Shown one piece after another: positions 25,342 through 33,613 of a stretch of 64,000 bases of DNA (positions within the stretch are counted from its first letter, which is position 1; each line of letters begins with the position of its first letter). Where the stretch lies: positions 248,001-312,000 of the forward strand of contig NZ_JABBFP010000003.1 in NCBI RefSeq assembly GCF_018494085.1, written 5' to 3'. Made by a program: the position numbers and the translations under genes. The notes under the pieces were generated by a model. The model was not told the DNA's origin, did no database searches, and saw only the letters and a list, made by a program, of their open reading frames with translations. Source of the DNA: Rosenbergiella collisarenosi (GTDB lineage: Bacteria > Pseudomonadota > Gammaproteobacteria > Enterobacterales > Enterobacteriaceae).

Positions 25342-27021
25342 ATGCAAATGCAAATAGGACAGTTTTTAATTCGCCGATTACATGAGATTGGCATCAAGCA
25401 TCTCTTTGGAGTACCCGGCGATTTCAACCTCTCTTTTCTCGAACAATTACTTTCTCCATCCCCTATTAAATTTATCAACAATTGTAATGAGTTAAACGCC
25501 GCCTACGCCGCCGATGGCTATGCGCGTAATAACGGCATAGGGGCTTTTCTAACCACTTGGGGGGTCGGTGACCTTAGTGCCTTAAATGGTCTCGCAGGGG
25601 CTTATGCCGAAAATATCCCCGTGATACACATCAGTGGTCTTCCCCCTTTACATGCCGTAAACCAACGCGCGCTGCTCCACCACACCCTGGTAGACGGAGA
25701 CTACGACAACATTGGCCGCTGTGTCGCCGAATTCACCGTCGGCCAGACCCGTATTACCCCCGCTAACGCCGTAATGGAAATCGACCGACTCCTACAGGTC
25801 TGTTGGTTAGAGCGTCGACCGGTCCATCTACAACTGCCTTCAGACATTACGCATCTATTGATCGAGGTCCCTGTCACCCCCCTGATCTTGTCGGAGCCTG
25901 CCAGCGATCCCCATCAGTTAGCCCGCGTCGTGGATAGGCTAACCGAACATTACCGACACGCGGAGAAACCCGTCTTATTACTGGATAGCGATGCTTATCG
26001 TTTTGGCGTCATCGACCTCGTACACGCCTTGGCAGAAAAACTGGCGATCCCCTATGCCGTACTTCCTAGTGCAAAGGGGATCGCCAACGAGCACTCGCCC
26101 AACTATCTTGGCGTCTATGCAGGCGATGCTAGCCTCCCCCATGTCAAAGCGTGCCTCCACCAGTCGACCTGCATTATAGGTATTGGACTGCGGCTGACGG
26201 ACTGTAATACGGGATTATTTAGCCAGCAGCTACCGGTGGAGCGGCTGATCGAGATGAGACGCTTTGATGTCGCGATTCAGGGAGAGGAGTTTCCCGGCGT
26301 TATGCTAAAACAGCTATTGACGGCATTGCTCTGTGCATTGCCCGATAACCGCGCAGTGGCACCGCTCCTCTCGCGTGAAAAAAGTGTAACGCCAGCGGCG
26401 GACATCGCTTTTTCGCAAGCCTATTTCTGGGAAAAAATACAGGATTTCTTACGCCCGGATGACGTGATTATCGGCGAGGCTGGAACCTCTCACAGTGGCG
26501 CGTCAAGCCTAAGACTTCCTACTGGCGCGCACTATATCTCGCAGATTATCTGGGGTTCTATCGGCTTTACGCTTCCCGCACTCTTGGGTTCGCAGCTCGC
26601 CCGCCCTGCACAACGTCATCTACTATTTATTGGAGACGGCTCCTTTCAGTTAACTGCTCAAGAACTCTCTACTATTCTCCAGCAGCGACTATCACCGATA
26701 ATTTTTCTGATTAATAATCGAGGCTATACCATCGAGCGGTTAATTTTAGGGGCGCGGGCCCCTTATAATGACGTGAGTGATTGGCACTATACGCAGTTAC
26801 CCGCGGTGTTTGATAAGACTCAACCTACACACTGTTTTATCGTGGATGATGAGTTATCGCTAGAGCGTGCATTAGCGGCGGCAGAGCACCGAACCGGAGC
26901 CGTATTTATCGAGCTACGCTTCGAGCCACTCGATGCTCCGCCGCAGTTGAAGCTGTTCGCGCAACGCTTTGCAGCGTTCGATTACGGACAGGCGGGGCCA
27001 CGTAATCTCACTACGCCGTAA
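25342..27021 (+). CDS. ipdC: ThDP-dependent 2-keto-acid decarboxylase, IpdC/PDC-like
   Basis: About 559 residues, three-domain thiamine-diphosphate enzyme. N-terminal PYR-domain Glu in NNCNELNAAYAADGYARN, the HH motif of decarboxylases (LLHHTLVDGDYDN), and the ThDP-binding motif from GDGSFQLTAQEL to INNRGYTIERLILG. These suit indolepyruvate, phenylpyruvate or pyruvate decarboxylases. It would convert the keto acid to an aldehyde, which in plant-associated relatives leads to indole-3-acetic acid. The start is ambiguous: GTG at 25333 or ATG at 25342; GAGGGAG favours the ATG. Its last 11 bp overlap the EamA gene. Confidence 0.8.
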   Translation: MQMQIGQFLIRRLHEIGIKHLFGVPGDFNLSFLEQLLSPSPIKFINNCNELNAAYAADGYARNNGIGAFLTTWGVGDLSALNGLAGAYAENIPVIHISGLPPLHAVNQRALLHHTLVDGDYDNIGRCVAEFTVGQTRITPANAVMEIDRLLQVCWLERRPVHLQLPSDITHLLIEVPVTPLILSEPASDPHQLARVVDRLTEHYRHAEKPVLLLDSDAYRFGVIDLVHALAEKLAIPYAVLPSAKGIANEHSPNYLGVYAGDASLPHVKACLHQSTCIIGIGLRLTDCNTGLFSQQLPVERLIEMRRFDVAIQGEEFPGVMLKQLLTALLCALPDNRAVAPLLSREKSVTPAADIAFSQAYFWEKIQDFLRPDDVIIGEAGTSHSGASSLRLPTGAHYISQIIWGSIGFTLPALLGSQLARPAQRHLLFIGDGSFQLTAQELSTILQQRLSPIIFLINNRGYTIERLILGARAPYNDVSDWHYTQLPAVFDKTQPTHCFIVDDELSLERALAAAEHRTGAVFIELRFEPLDAPPQLKLFAQRFAAFDYGQAGPRNLTTP

Positions 27022-27913
27022 TACGTCGCGTGGGCCATGCAATCACGCCCAGACTACCGACAATTAATGCTATCCCTAACCATGCGCTTGGGGATAGCGC
27101 CTCATTTAAGACCATGACGGCAAGCAAGGCGGCAACCACCGGCTCAAGTAATGTGATAGCCGTTGCAACACTCGACTTTATTCTCGCCAAACCGGCGCCG
27201 TAGCAGAGATACCCTACGCACATCGGAAATAGCGCCATATAGCCGCCCACCGCGGCATTACGCCACGCATGGACAAGTGGCGCGCCGGTATAGACGAGTA
27301 ACGGCAGGAGTAATAGACCGCCTAGGCCAAAGGTGGCTCCCATCGCGGCACGGCTTGTCATGCCTTGCATCATCATATTTCTCGCTGTCCACGAGTAAAA
27401 CGCATAGGTAAGACCCGCAACGAGCCCTAAGCCAATGCCGGTTATGAAATGAATCGCGCTATCGCTCGCAGCATGGGTAGTTGAATGAGGGTTTTGCGCC
27501 AGAAGAATTATCCCACTCACACCGATTATCGCGCCAAGCCACCACTGTTTAGAAAGTGGGCTACGCTCTAGACGGTTTTCGATAAAGGCAGAGAAGAGCG
27601 GTGCCGATCCAATCGATACCACGGTTCCCACCGCCACTCCGGCAAAATCCATGGCGCTGTAGAAAGCCAGCGGATAGATAGCTACCGCGCACGCTCCTGA
27701 GACGAGTAGACGACGCTGTTTTGCAAGCAGAGATAGCGATGTGGTGATAGCAGACCACGCCAGCAACGCTTGTAGTAGGCCGCCTATACCCATTGCCACC
27801 GCTGCGATAGTTATCGGGCTGAGAGCCGGTGCGAGACGGGCTGCCGTACCGGTCGTGCCCCACAATAGGGCAGCAATCACCACATAACCATTACCGATCG
27901 TTGAGGGGTTCAT
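27011..27913 (-). CDS. DMT-superfamily EamA exporter
   Basis: A 300-residue membrane protein with ten helices and two EamA repeats (ALLWGTTGTAARLAP, GLGLVAGLTYAFYSWTARNMM). Its ATG overlaps the TGA of the upstream TetR gene (ATGA), indicating coupled translation and one operon, so the regulator likely controls its own operon and this exporter. The substrate is unknown. Confidence 0.85.
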   Translation of the reverse strand: MNPSTIGNGYVVIAALLWGTTGTAARLAPALSPITIAAVAMGIGGLLQALLAWSAITTSLSLLAKQRRLLVSGACAVAIYPLAFYSAMDFAGVAVGTVVSIGSAPLFSAFIENRLERSPLSKQWWLGAIIGVSGIILLAQNPHSTTHAASDSAIHFITGIGLGLVAGLTYAFYSWTARNMMMQGMTSRAAMGATFGLGGLLLLPLLVYTGAPLVHAWRNAAVGGYMALFPMCVGYLCYGAGLARIKSSVATAITLLEPVVAALLAVMVLNEALSPSAWLGIALIVGSLGVIAWPTRRITA

Positions 27914-28473
27914 AGCACCTCCAAACGCTGTTCGACGCTGGCTTTAGCCTGAGTGATTAGTGCAGAATGGCCCGTCAGGCCCGCCAGACTAATACTTCCT
28001 TCCAGTAGAAACGCAAACTCCTGTGCCAGATATCCTGCTTGGTCACCTAGCGTTGGCTTTAGATCTGCGAGGGCCACTTCGATAAACCGCTGAATCTGCG
28101 CTTTCTGTTCAGCCACGCGCTGACGCTCGGGCGACGCAACAGGAAACTCCGCTGCGGCATTGAGTAGACCACACCCGCGAAAGCCGTTTTCGTAACGATG
28201 CTCCGCATGATCTTGGTAGGCGTCGTAGACTGCTAGGATCCGATCACGGGCCGAGGTGGCGTGCTGCAATCGTAAGGCATAAAGGTCGAGCCACTGCTGA
28301 TGACGCAGATCGAGATAATCCAGCACTAACTCCTGCTTAGAAGTGTAGTGATTATAAAAACTCTGTTTCGCCACTCCTGCTCGTTTGATAATGCTATCTA
28401 TACCGGTGGCATGGATCCCTTGGTTATAGAACAGCGTATGAGCCGCATCTCGTATTTTTTGCTTCGCCGACAT
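27910..28473 (-). CDS. TetR-family repressor
   Basis: A 187-residue regulator. N-terminal HTH about residues 25-44 (GIDSIIKRAGVAKQSFYNHYTSKQELVLDYL), then a helical ligand-binding domain with the LmrA/YxaF-like C-terminal pattern (FRGCGLLNAAAEF). First gene of a two-gene operon with the EamA exporter. A large palindrome immediately upstream is the likely operator. Confidence 0.87.
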   Translation of the reverse strand: MSAKQKIRDAAHTLFYNQGIHATGIDSIIKRAGVAKQSFYNHYTSKQELVLDYLDLRHQQWLDLYALRLQHATSARDRILAVYDAYQDHAEHRYENGFRGCGLLNAAAEFPVASPERQRVAEQKAQIQRFIEVALADLKPTLGDQAGYLAQEFAFLLEGSISLAGLTGHSALITQAKASVEQRLEVL

Positions 28474-28481
28474 AACTACCT

Positions 28482-28515
28482 CCTAAAATAGACAGACCAG
28501 TCTACCTATTTTAGG
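28482..28515. promoter_or_regulatory. TetR-type operator
   Basis: Extended dyad: outer arms CCTAAAATAG (28482-28491) and CTATTTTAGG (28506-28515), and an inner TAGAC..GTCTA core. It lies directly upstream of the repressor gene (ATG at 28473), overlapping its ribosome-site region, as expected for autoregulation. Confidence 0.75.
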
Positions 28516-28534
28516 GAAACTTGCAATACTTGGG

Positions 28535-29287
28535 TTATCTACCACCAGCGAGATCGATAAAGCTGCCCGTCACATAAGAGGCCTCATCGGACAATAGCCA
28601 CGCGATCGCATAGGCTACCTCGATAGGTTGCCCGCCACGCCCCATTGGGAGCTGTGACCCCAGGCGATCGACGCGACCCGCTTCCCCACCTTGCGCATGC
28701 ATCTCAGTGTAGATAAAGCCGGGACGCACCGCATTAACCCGAATCCCCGCGCCGGCGACCTCGAGACTCAATCCACGAGTAAAGGTATCGATTGCCCCCT
28801 TAGACGCAGCATAATCGGTATATTCGAAAGGCGAACCCAGCCTTGATGCTGCAGAAGAGACATTAACAATCGCCCCACCCAGCCCTTGATGCAGGGTGGA
28901 CATCCGCTTTACCGCTTCGCGTGCACACAAGATAGAGCCACTAATATTCGCGGCAAACAGCTGGTGTAGGCGATTCGCCGCTAGTTGCTCGACGGTTGCC
29001 TGTGTAAATAGCCGTGCGGCATTATTCACTAAGCCGGTAATCGGCCCTAACTGCTGATCGATTTGGGTGAACAACTCAATAATCTGCTGCTCATCTGAAA
29101 TATCCGCGCGAATGGCGATAGCGGTCCCGCCGCGCTCACGAATGGTCTCCACCACCGCCAGCGCCTCTGCCTCACGCTGTCGATAATTGATACAGAGCCG
29201 ATGTCCGCGCTCAGCCAGCAGTAAGGCTGTCGCCTTACCGATTCCGCGCGAACCGCCAGTCACCAGGGTCACCTTAGGGGAGTTCAT
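28535..29287 (-). CDS. ygfF: SDR-family oxidoreductase YgfF
   Basis: Short-chain dehydrogenase of 250 residues. Cofactor motif GGSRGIG (11-17), NNA at about 88-90, catalytic S144/145, Y159 and K163 (YAASKG). It matches E. coli YgfF over the whole length (PGFIYTEMHAQGGEAGRVDR, ASYVTGSFIDLAGG), a glucose/galactose-1-dehydrogenase-like enzyme of uncertain physiological substrate. The gene lies upstream of the TetR operon and on the same strand. Confidence 0.88.
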   Translation of the reverse strand: MNSPKVTLVTGGSRGIGKATALLLAERGHRLCINYRQREAEALAVVETIRERGGTAIAIRADISDEQQIIELFTQIDQQLGPITGLVNNAARLFTQATVEQLAANRLHQLFAANISGSILCAREAVKRMSTLHQGLGGAIVNVSSAASRLGSPFEYTDYAASKGAIDTFTRGLSLEVAGAGIRVNAVRPGFIYTEMHAQGGEAGRVDRLGSQLPMGRGGQPIEVAYAIAWLLSDEASYVTGSFIDLAGGR

Positions 29288-29342
29288 CGTTTTCTAGCCT
29301 TATAGCAAGGTCAATGTTGAATTAGGGGTAGAAATATAAAGT

Positions 29343-29912
29343 TTATTGCGTCGCAGCGATATTTTTTAGCCTTGGTGAGGCAATCAGGTGTTGGGGAAGG
29401 ATCAGTTCTACCGTCGCGCCAGGCAAATGTAACGTTTTACGTCCCTGGGTGAGTGGATACCCTGCCGCTGCCCAGGCCTGGTCGACGAGCTCTGTACAAT
29501 ATATCCCTCGTGCATCTAGCACAGAGAACGGTCTACCACGTTGGGCTAGTGCCGCGTTAACGGCGGCACGATGGGAAAGTTCGGGTGCGCTAACATGATA
29601 GTAAGCAACACGATGATATTTCGCGCGGGCCTTAAAAAACTCGAGAGTATCGACGACAACTTCATCGCGCGCACCGGGATGCTCAGCAGGCGTGGCGTGA
29701 ATAACATAGTACTGTTGATGGTCAAGATAAAGTATCCCAACATGGCTGAAACCACTGCTATCCATGCTGGTGATGACCGAGCTGATTGCCTCATCGCCGG
29801 TACGAAAGACTAAATCACCACTCTCCACCAAGGGGGGAACACGGTTCCCCCAACAAAGCAGCGGTAAACCCAAAATCAGGGCGCAGCCCCTATAAACGGA
29901 TCTTCCACTCAT
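29343..29912 (-). CDS. YiiX/NlpC-P60-type permuted papain-like amidase
   Basis: Likely a 189-residue exported enzyme; the ATG at 29912 gives MSGRSVYRGCALILGLPLLC, a plausible signal sequence. The permuted papain-like fold is seen as His first (SGFSHVGILYLD) and Cys later (ARGIYCTELVDQAWAAAG), as in YiiX/YebB. It probably cleaves an amide in peptidoglycan or a lipid-linked peptide. It overlaps the 3' end of the DUF4878 lipoprotein gene by 23 bp, so the two are translationally linked. A much longer upstream extension is open in frame, but it runs back through the lipoprotein gene and is not homologous. Confidence 0.75.
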   Translation of the reverse strand: MSGRSVYRGCALILGLPLLCWGNRVPPLVESGDLVFRTGDEAISSVITSMDSSGFSHVGILYLDHQQYYVIHATPAEHPGARDEVVVDTLEFFKARAKYHRVAYYHVSAPELSHRAAVNAALAQRGRPFSVLDARGIYCTELVDQAWAAAGYPLTQGRKTLHLPGATVELILPQHLIASPRLKNIAATQ

Positions 29913-30276
29913 CGTTTTGTTTGCGTAAGTTAAAGGTCTCGTCGCTCTGAGTTTTATTGTTAAAGGTGATATGTAACTGTACGCGAGCGTTGTCCTCTTT
30001 CGTTGCCACATCGCCGACCTCAATGGACTGCGTCCCGCCTTTCTGCTCGATGCGCGAAGAGACTTCACCCACGATCATTTGCAACTTGCCTTTAGTTTCC
30101 ATCTCATGCTGTGAGGCCTTGGTATCGAGGTAAAGCATACCGTACGCTTTATCGACATTTTTATCTTCTAACGCCTGATAGAAATTTTTCGCCACATCTT
30201 CAGGCTTCGTTTGCCCGCATCCCGTCAATAATAAGCTCGTAAAAATAACGAGGCCTAGCGCAAGAAGTTTTTTCAT
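29890..30276 (-). CDS. DUF4878-type lipoprotein
   Basis: A 128-residue lipoprotein: signal peptide and lipobox LLTGC (Cys20), followed by a small cystatin/NTF2-like domain typical of DUF4878 (TKPEDVAKNFYQALEDKNVDKAYGML ... VQLHITFNNKTQ ... KQNDEWKIRL). Function unknown. First gene of a probable pair with the YiiX-like amidase. Confidence 0.78.
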   Translation of the reverse strand: MKKLLALGLVIFTSLLLTGCGQTKPEDVAKNFYQALEDKNVDKAYGMLYLDTKASQHEMETKGKLQMIVGEVSSRIEQKGGTQSIEVGDVATKEDNARVQLHITFNNKTQSDETFNLRKQNDEWKIRL

Positions 30277-30419
30277 TGTCTCTCCATGATAATAATTACC
30301 GAGTTAAAGATTAAATAGTCGTGGACTGATTATAGAAAGATCATCGAGTAAACACGGCCGATCGCCTACCACAACGTGATAGTGCTCACAGAAATATTAG
30401 GGATCGTATTCTTTTAATA

Positions 30420-31394
30420 TTACTTAACCTTGCAGAGTCTATGGCAGACAAACACGGCGAATAAGCCTAGGGTTCCCCCTAAAATAATATCGAAGACTCT
30501 CTCCAAAATAACGCCATCGGATTGGGAGGCTGCACAGATCGACAACGGAAAACATACACATCGCAAGAAAAACCCATTGCGGTACTGCTTAGCGGCGACT
30601 AAGGATAATAAGGTCAAAAGACTGGCTAAATAAAAAATAACACTATTCCCTTGGACCCAAAAACCTAAGCAATAGCCGATGACGACTCCCGTAATTCCCG
30701 GTAGGAATCGGTCGAGAAATTTATTTTTAGCGAAGGAAAATTGGCAACTATTAATCACCAAACAAGACCAGATCAGCATGGGTGTCACCGGCTGGCCCAC
30801 ACTGATGACAGCCAGCATGCTAACCGCTAACGACATCGCAAGCGCCAGACACTCTGCAAGATTCTCACGCCACGAAATATCGACACGTTCGTCGGTAACT
30901 CGTTTACATCGTTGGGTGCATAAAAAAAGTAAACCCGCGGGAAGTGTACTAACAATAAACAGTAGGTGAAAATCAGTAAGATTATGCTGGACGGGTTGCT
31001 CGATAATGGGCATCGAAAAAAAGAGTATTGCCACTACAGCGTAGAGACCCGAGGACTTTTTAATCGTGGCTACCCGCAGGATAACGGGCAAAAATGAAAC
31101 GCTAATAATTAGCCCGTAATAGACAACTATCGATATCGCTCCCCAGTAAAGAAACGCCAGCATATAACAGTAGCTTATGCCGATCACTACGCCTACTTTC
31201 CACCACTGTTCTTCGACCGCAAAGATATAAAAGAAAGCCGTGGCGATAACACATCCCGATAAATAAAAATCATCCCTTTTAAGGAGAGAAAAAATCAATA
31301 TCGGTAACGTTGCGACTAATGCACCCAATAACTGATTAATATTCACCCAATCTGTTATCTTTATGTCCCGCACTAGTGAAGATAGTCGCTGCAA
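30420..31394 (-). CDS. FUSC/DUF2955-like integral membrane protein
   Basis: A 324-residue protein with about ten hydrophobic segments in two blocks, resembling the membrane half of aromatic-acid exporters (AaeB/FUSC group), without the usual long cytoplasmic domain between the halves. It may need a partner; no membrane-fusion-protein gene is adjacent. Substrate unknown. Confidence 0.6.
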   Translation of the reverse strand: MQRLSSLVRDIKITDWVNINQLLGALVATLPILIFSLLKRDDFYLSGCVIATAFFYIFAVEEQWWKVGVVIGISYCYMLAFLYWGAISIVVYYGLIISVSFLPVILRVATIKKSSGLYAVVAILFFSMPIIEQPVQHNLTDFHLLFIVSTLPAGLLFLCTQRCKRVTDERVDISWRENLAECLALAMSLAVSMLAVISVGQPVTPMLIWSCLVINSCQFSFAKNKFLDRFLPGITGVVIGYCLGFWVQGNSVIFYLASLLTLLSLVAAKQYRNGFFLRCVCFPLSICAASQSDGVILERVFDIILGGTLGLFAVFVCHRLCKVK

Positions 31395-31429
31395 TTCCCT
31401 TCTCCCTATCGGCTTTAATAACCTTAATC

Positions 31430-31897
31430 TTATCCTGCAATAATAAATGTCGTGTGGTAATCAACCGGAAAGTTAACGGAGCGGGCGATAAAACAAACCT
31501 GATGAATACGCTGATGGAGTGCCTCCGCCACGTCTAGATCCGTCCCCGGTAGCACGGTAATAGTCGGCGCTAAGGTGGCCGAGAGGAAACGCCCCGCCCC
31601 ACTCGCCAAGACTTCCCCAACCGCTTGTGGACTATCCTGATAGGCGACAACGGTAACACCCGCTTCGGCGGCTAGATGTAAATACCACAGCATATGGCAC
31701 GCAGAAAGCGATGAGATAAGCAGGTCCTCCGGGTTCATCTTGCTAGGATCACCGCCGAGTAACGGATCATTAGAACAGGCGATAGGGGCCTTTCCCTCCA
31801 CGGCAATATCCCATGTTCGCGCATAGGCTCGATAGTTCGCCGTCCCCTTCCCTAAGTTTCCGGTCCAGATAATCGTAGAGTGGTAAGTATGTTCCAT
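31430..31897 (-). CDS. OsmC/Ohr-family protein
   Basis: A 155-residue OsmC-like protein, start at 31897 (GAGG upstream). The redox cysteine region LLISSLSACHMLWYLHLAAEAG is present and a second Cys occurs in VCFIARSVNFPVDY, matching the two-cysteine peroxidase layout. Likely a thiol-dependent hydroperoxide reductase. It follows the FUSC-like gene's promoter side by 35 bp and may share an operon. Confidence 0.82.
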   Translation of the reverse strand: MEHTYHSTIIWTGNLGKGTANYRAYARTWDIAVEGKAPIACSNDPLLGGDPSKMNPEDLLISSLSACHMLWYLHLAAEAGVTVVAYQDSPQAVGEVLASGAGRFLSATLAPTITVLPGTDLDVAEALHQRIHQVCFIARSVNFPVDYHTTFIIAG

Positions 31898-32092
31898 CAA
31901 AATTGCCTCATAAGGAATAGAACCCTTAATCAATCAGATAAAATGTTAGCCGTAAAGGCGTTTTAGAGACTCTATTGCTTAGTACACAACTTGCCCCTGA
32001 CTGCGACATCTACGCAAAGATGGTGGGGTTGAATGCAAGATAAGGAATTTTGCCTACTACGATCCAAAGCTTTCTCTTCCCAGAGGTTAAGG

Positions 32093-32206
32093 CTAGTAGG
32101 GTTTTACATACATCACGGTAATCAATAATGCGGCCATAATTAGGCAAGGAACGACGATGACTGCTAGCAACGTGATCATCCAGAATTTGCGTTTGGACTG
32201 AGACAT
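32093..32206 (-). CDS. 37-residue single-span membrane protein
   Basis: Short frame starting ATG at 32206, stop TAG at 32093. Residues 1-8 are basic (MSQSKRKF), followed by one hydrophobic span WMITLLAVIVVPCLIMAALL and a tail ending VMYVKPY. The positive-inside pattern fits an N-in, C-out small inner-membrane protein like those found in many enterobacteria. The ribosome site is weak (TAGG). It stands alone between OsmC and the next membrane protein gene. Family not recognised. Confidence 0.55.
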   Translation of the reverse strand: MSQSKRKFWMITLLAVIVVPCLIMAALLITVMYVKPY

Positions 32207-32378
32207 TGGGAACCTATTTACTTATTCGTTGTTAATACGCCATAGGGTAGCGCAGAAATTCGGTGGGTTCTACGAGAGAATAGCGTGTCATATATCAGAT
32301 TTAATCATCAATATTAGAATTATCCTAGTTTTAGTCTAGAGTGATCAGTGGGTAATCCTTTTTAAAATGGAGTTAAAG

Positions 32379-33407
32379 ATGGAATTAAATCGTGCAGTCA
32401 CTCTTACCAATCGTATCTCATGGGGCAGTATTATCGCGGGTGTCATTACCGTACTCGCCGTTTCCTTACTCTTAACCACGCTTGGGGCAAGTTTAGGCTT
32501 CTCGCTACTCTCTCCGACGCAAGATGATATCGTTAATGGTGCTGATAAGGCGGTAATGATTTGGACGGTGGTCGCATTAATCATCAGTCTGGCTGCCGGC
32601 GGATTTGTTGCCGGGCGCTTAGCGGGTGCTGATGGCCTAATTCATGGATTCCTTATCTGGGGAACCACGCTAATCGTGGCAACCGTATTAGGGTTCTCAG
32701 CCGTCGGTGGCCTGTTGAAACTAACGGGTAGCGCGGTTGGATCCGTGGCGTCAGGAGCAGGCACGGTTGTCAGCGGCGCGGGTAAAGCCGTGGCAAATAG
32801 CGCTGATTTTGGAAAAGACCTGTTTGATAAACTCGGTATCAATACCAAGATCGAGACAGCCAATCCGAATCAAGATATCGTCAATGCACTAAGAAAATCG
32901 AATGTTCCCGAGCTACAACCTGAATACTTACAAAATCAGCTGCAACAAGCTGGCGATGATGTGATGGAAGCCGGTAAAGCATTTGCTACTCATCCAGAAA
33001 ATAGCGACCAAATCATTAGCCAATTAACAGATAAATTAAAATCTCGCACCGAGACCATTAGCAAGTCTGTTAATCGTGATGATGTTAAAAATGCATTAGC
33101 GCAAAATACTTCCATGACTCCAGAGCAAGCGGATCAAGCGGTCGATAACTTCATTCAAGCGCGTGATAAAGCCGTACAACAGGCTAATCAGAGTATCGAT
33201 CAGCTGCAAGATAAGGTGAATCAAGCTAAAGCGCAGTATGCGCAGTTTAAACAAGAAGCCAAACAGAAAGCCGACGCAGCTGCAAAAGCCGCCGCCAAGG
33301 TCTCTTTATGGTCCTTTATCGCCTTACTATTAGGAGCGATCATCAGTTCAGTAGCCGGTATGTGGGGAGTGAACACACTGCCTAACGGCAATCGCATTAA
33401 AGCCTAA
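32379..33407 (+). CDS. Membrane protein with long coiled-coil domain (CAP-Gly-like annotated family)
   Basis: A 342-residue protein. Three N-terminal hydrophobic segments (ISWGSIIAGVITVLAVSLLL; AVMIWTVVALIISLAAGGFVAG; GFLIWGTTLIVATVLGFSAVGG), a glycine/serine-rich hinge (GSAVGSVASGAGTVVSGAG), a roughly 130-residue helical region rich in Gln/Ala/Lys predicted to be coiled coil (QANQSIDQLQDKVNQAKAQYAQFK), and a final membrane segment. The TIAGRLAG-like motif FVAGRLAGADGLIHGFL is typical of a conserved enterobacterial family of unknown role. Start 32379 chosen for GGAG; an in-frame ATG lies 12 bp earlier. Confidence 0.72.
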   Translation: MELNRAVTLTNRISWGSIIAGVITVLAVSLLLTTLGASLGFSLLSPTQDDIVNGADKAVMIWTVVALIISLAAGGFVAGRLAGADGLIHGFLIWGTTLIVATVLGFSAVGGLLKLTGSAVGSVASGAGTVVSGAGKAVANSADFGKDLFDKLGINTKIETANPNQDIVNALRKSNVPELQPEYLQNQLQQAGDDVMEAGKAFATHPENSDQIISQLTDKLKSRTETISKSVNRDDVKNALAQNTSMTPEQADQAVDNFIQARDKAVQQANQSIDQLQDKVNQAKAQYAQFKQEAKQKADAAAKAAAKVSLWSFIALLLGAIISSVAGMWGVNTLPNGNRIKA

Positions 33408-33413
33408 TCGGTT

Positions 33414-33443
33414 AGCCCTAATCTTTGGATTAGGGCTTTTTTT
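33414..33443 (+). terminator. Terminator of the coiled-coil membrane protein
   Basis: Perfect 10-bp stem AGCCCTAATC/GATTAGGGCT, TTTG loop, run of seven T. Confidence 0.9.
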
Positions 33444-33613
33444 CGTAAACTCGCGCAGAAGTTGCGGTATTAATCCCTTCCCCACCCATAGAAAATTAAT
33501 CAACCCTGACCGTAATATCCACGCTATTCGTTATGACTTTCAGAGTTAAGCTATTATTCATATAGTAACTATTTTATAGTTCTGAATTAATAGTAAGTAA
33601 CTTTTGAGTAACC

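Noticed and set aside
29913-30068. N-terminal extension of the YiiX-like amidase
   Set aside because: The 52 extra codons lie within the DUF4878 lipoprotein gene in another frame and lack homology; a downstream ATG gives a plausible signal peptide.
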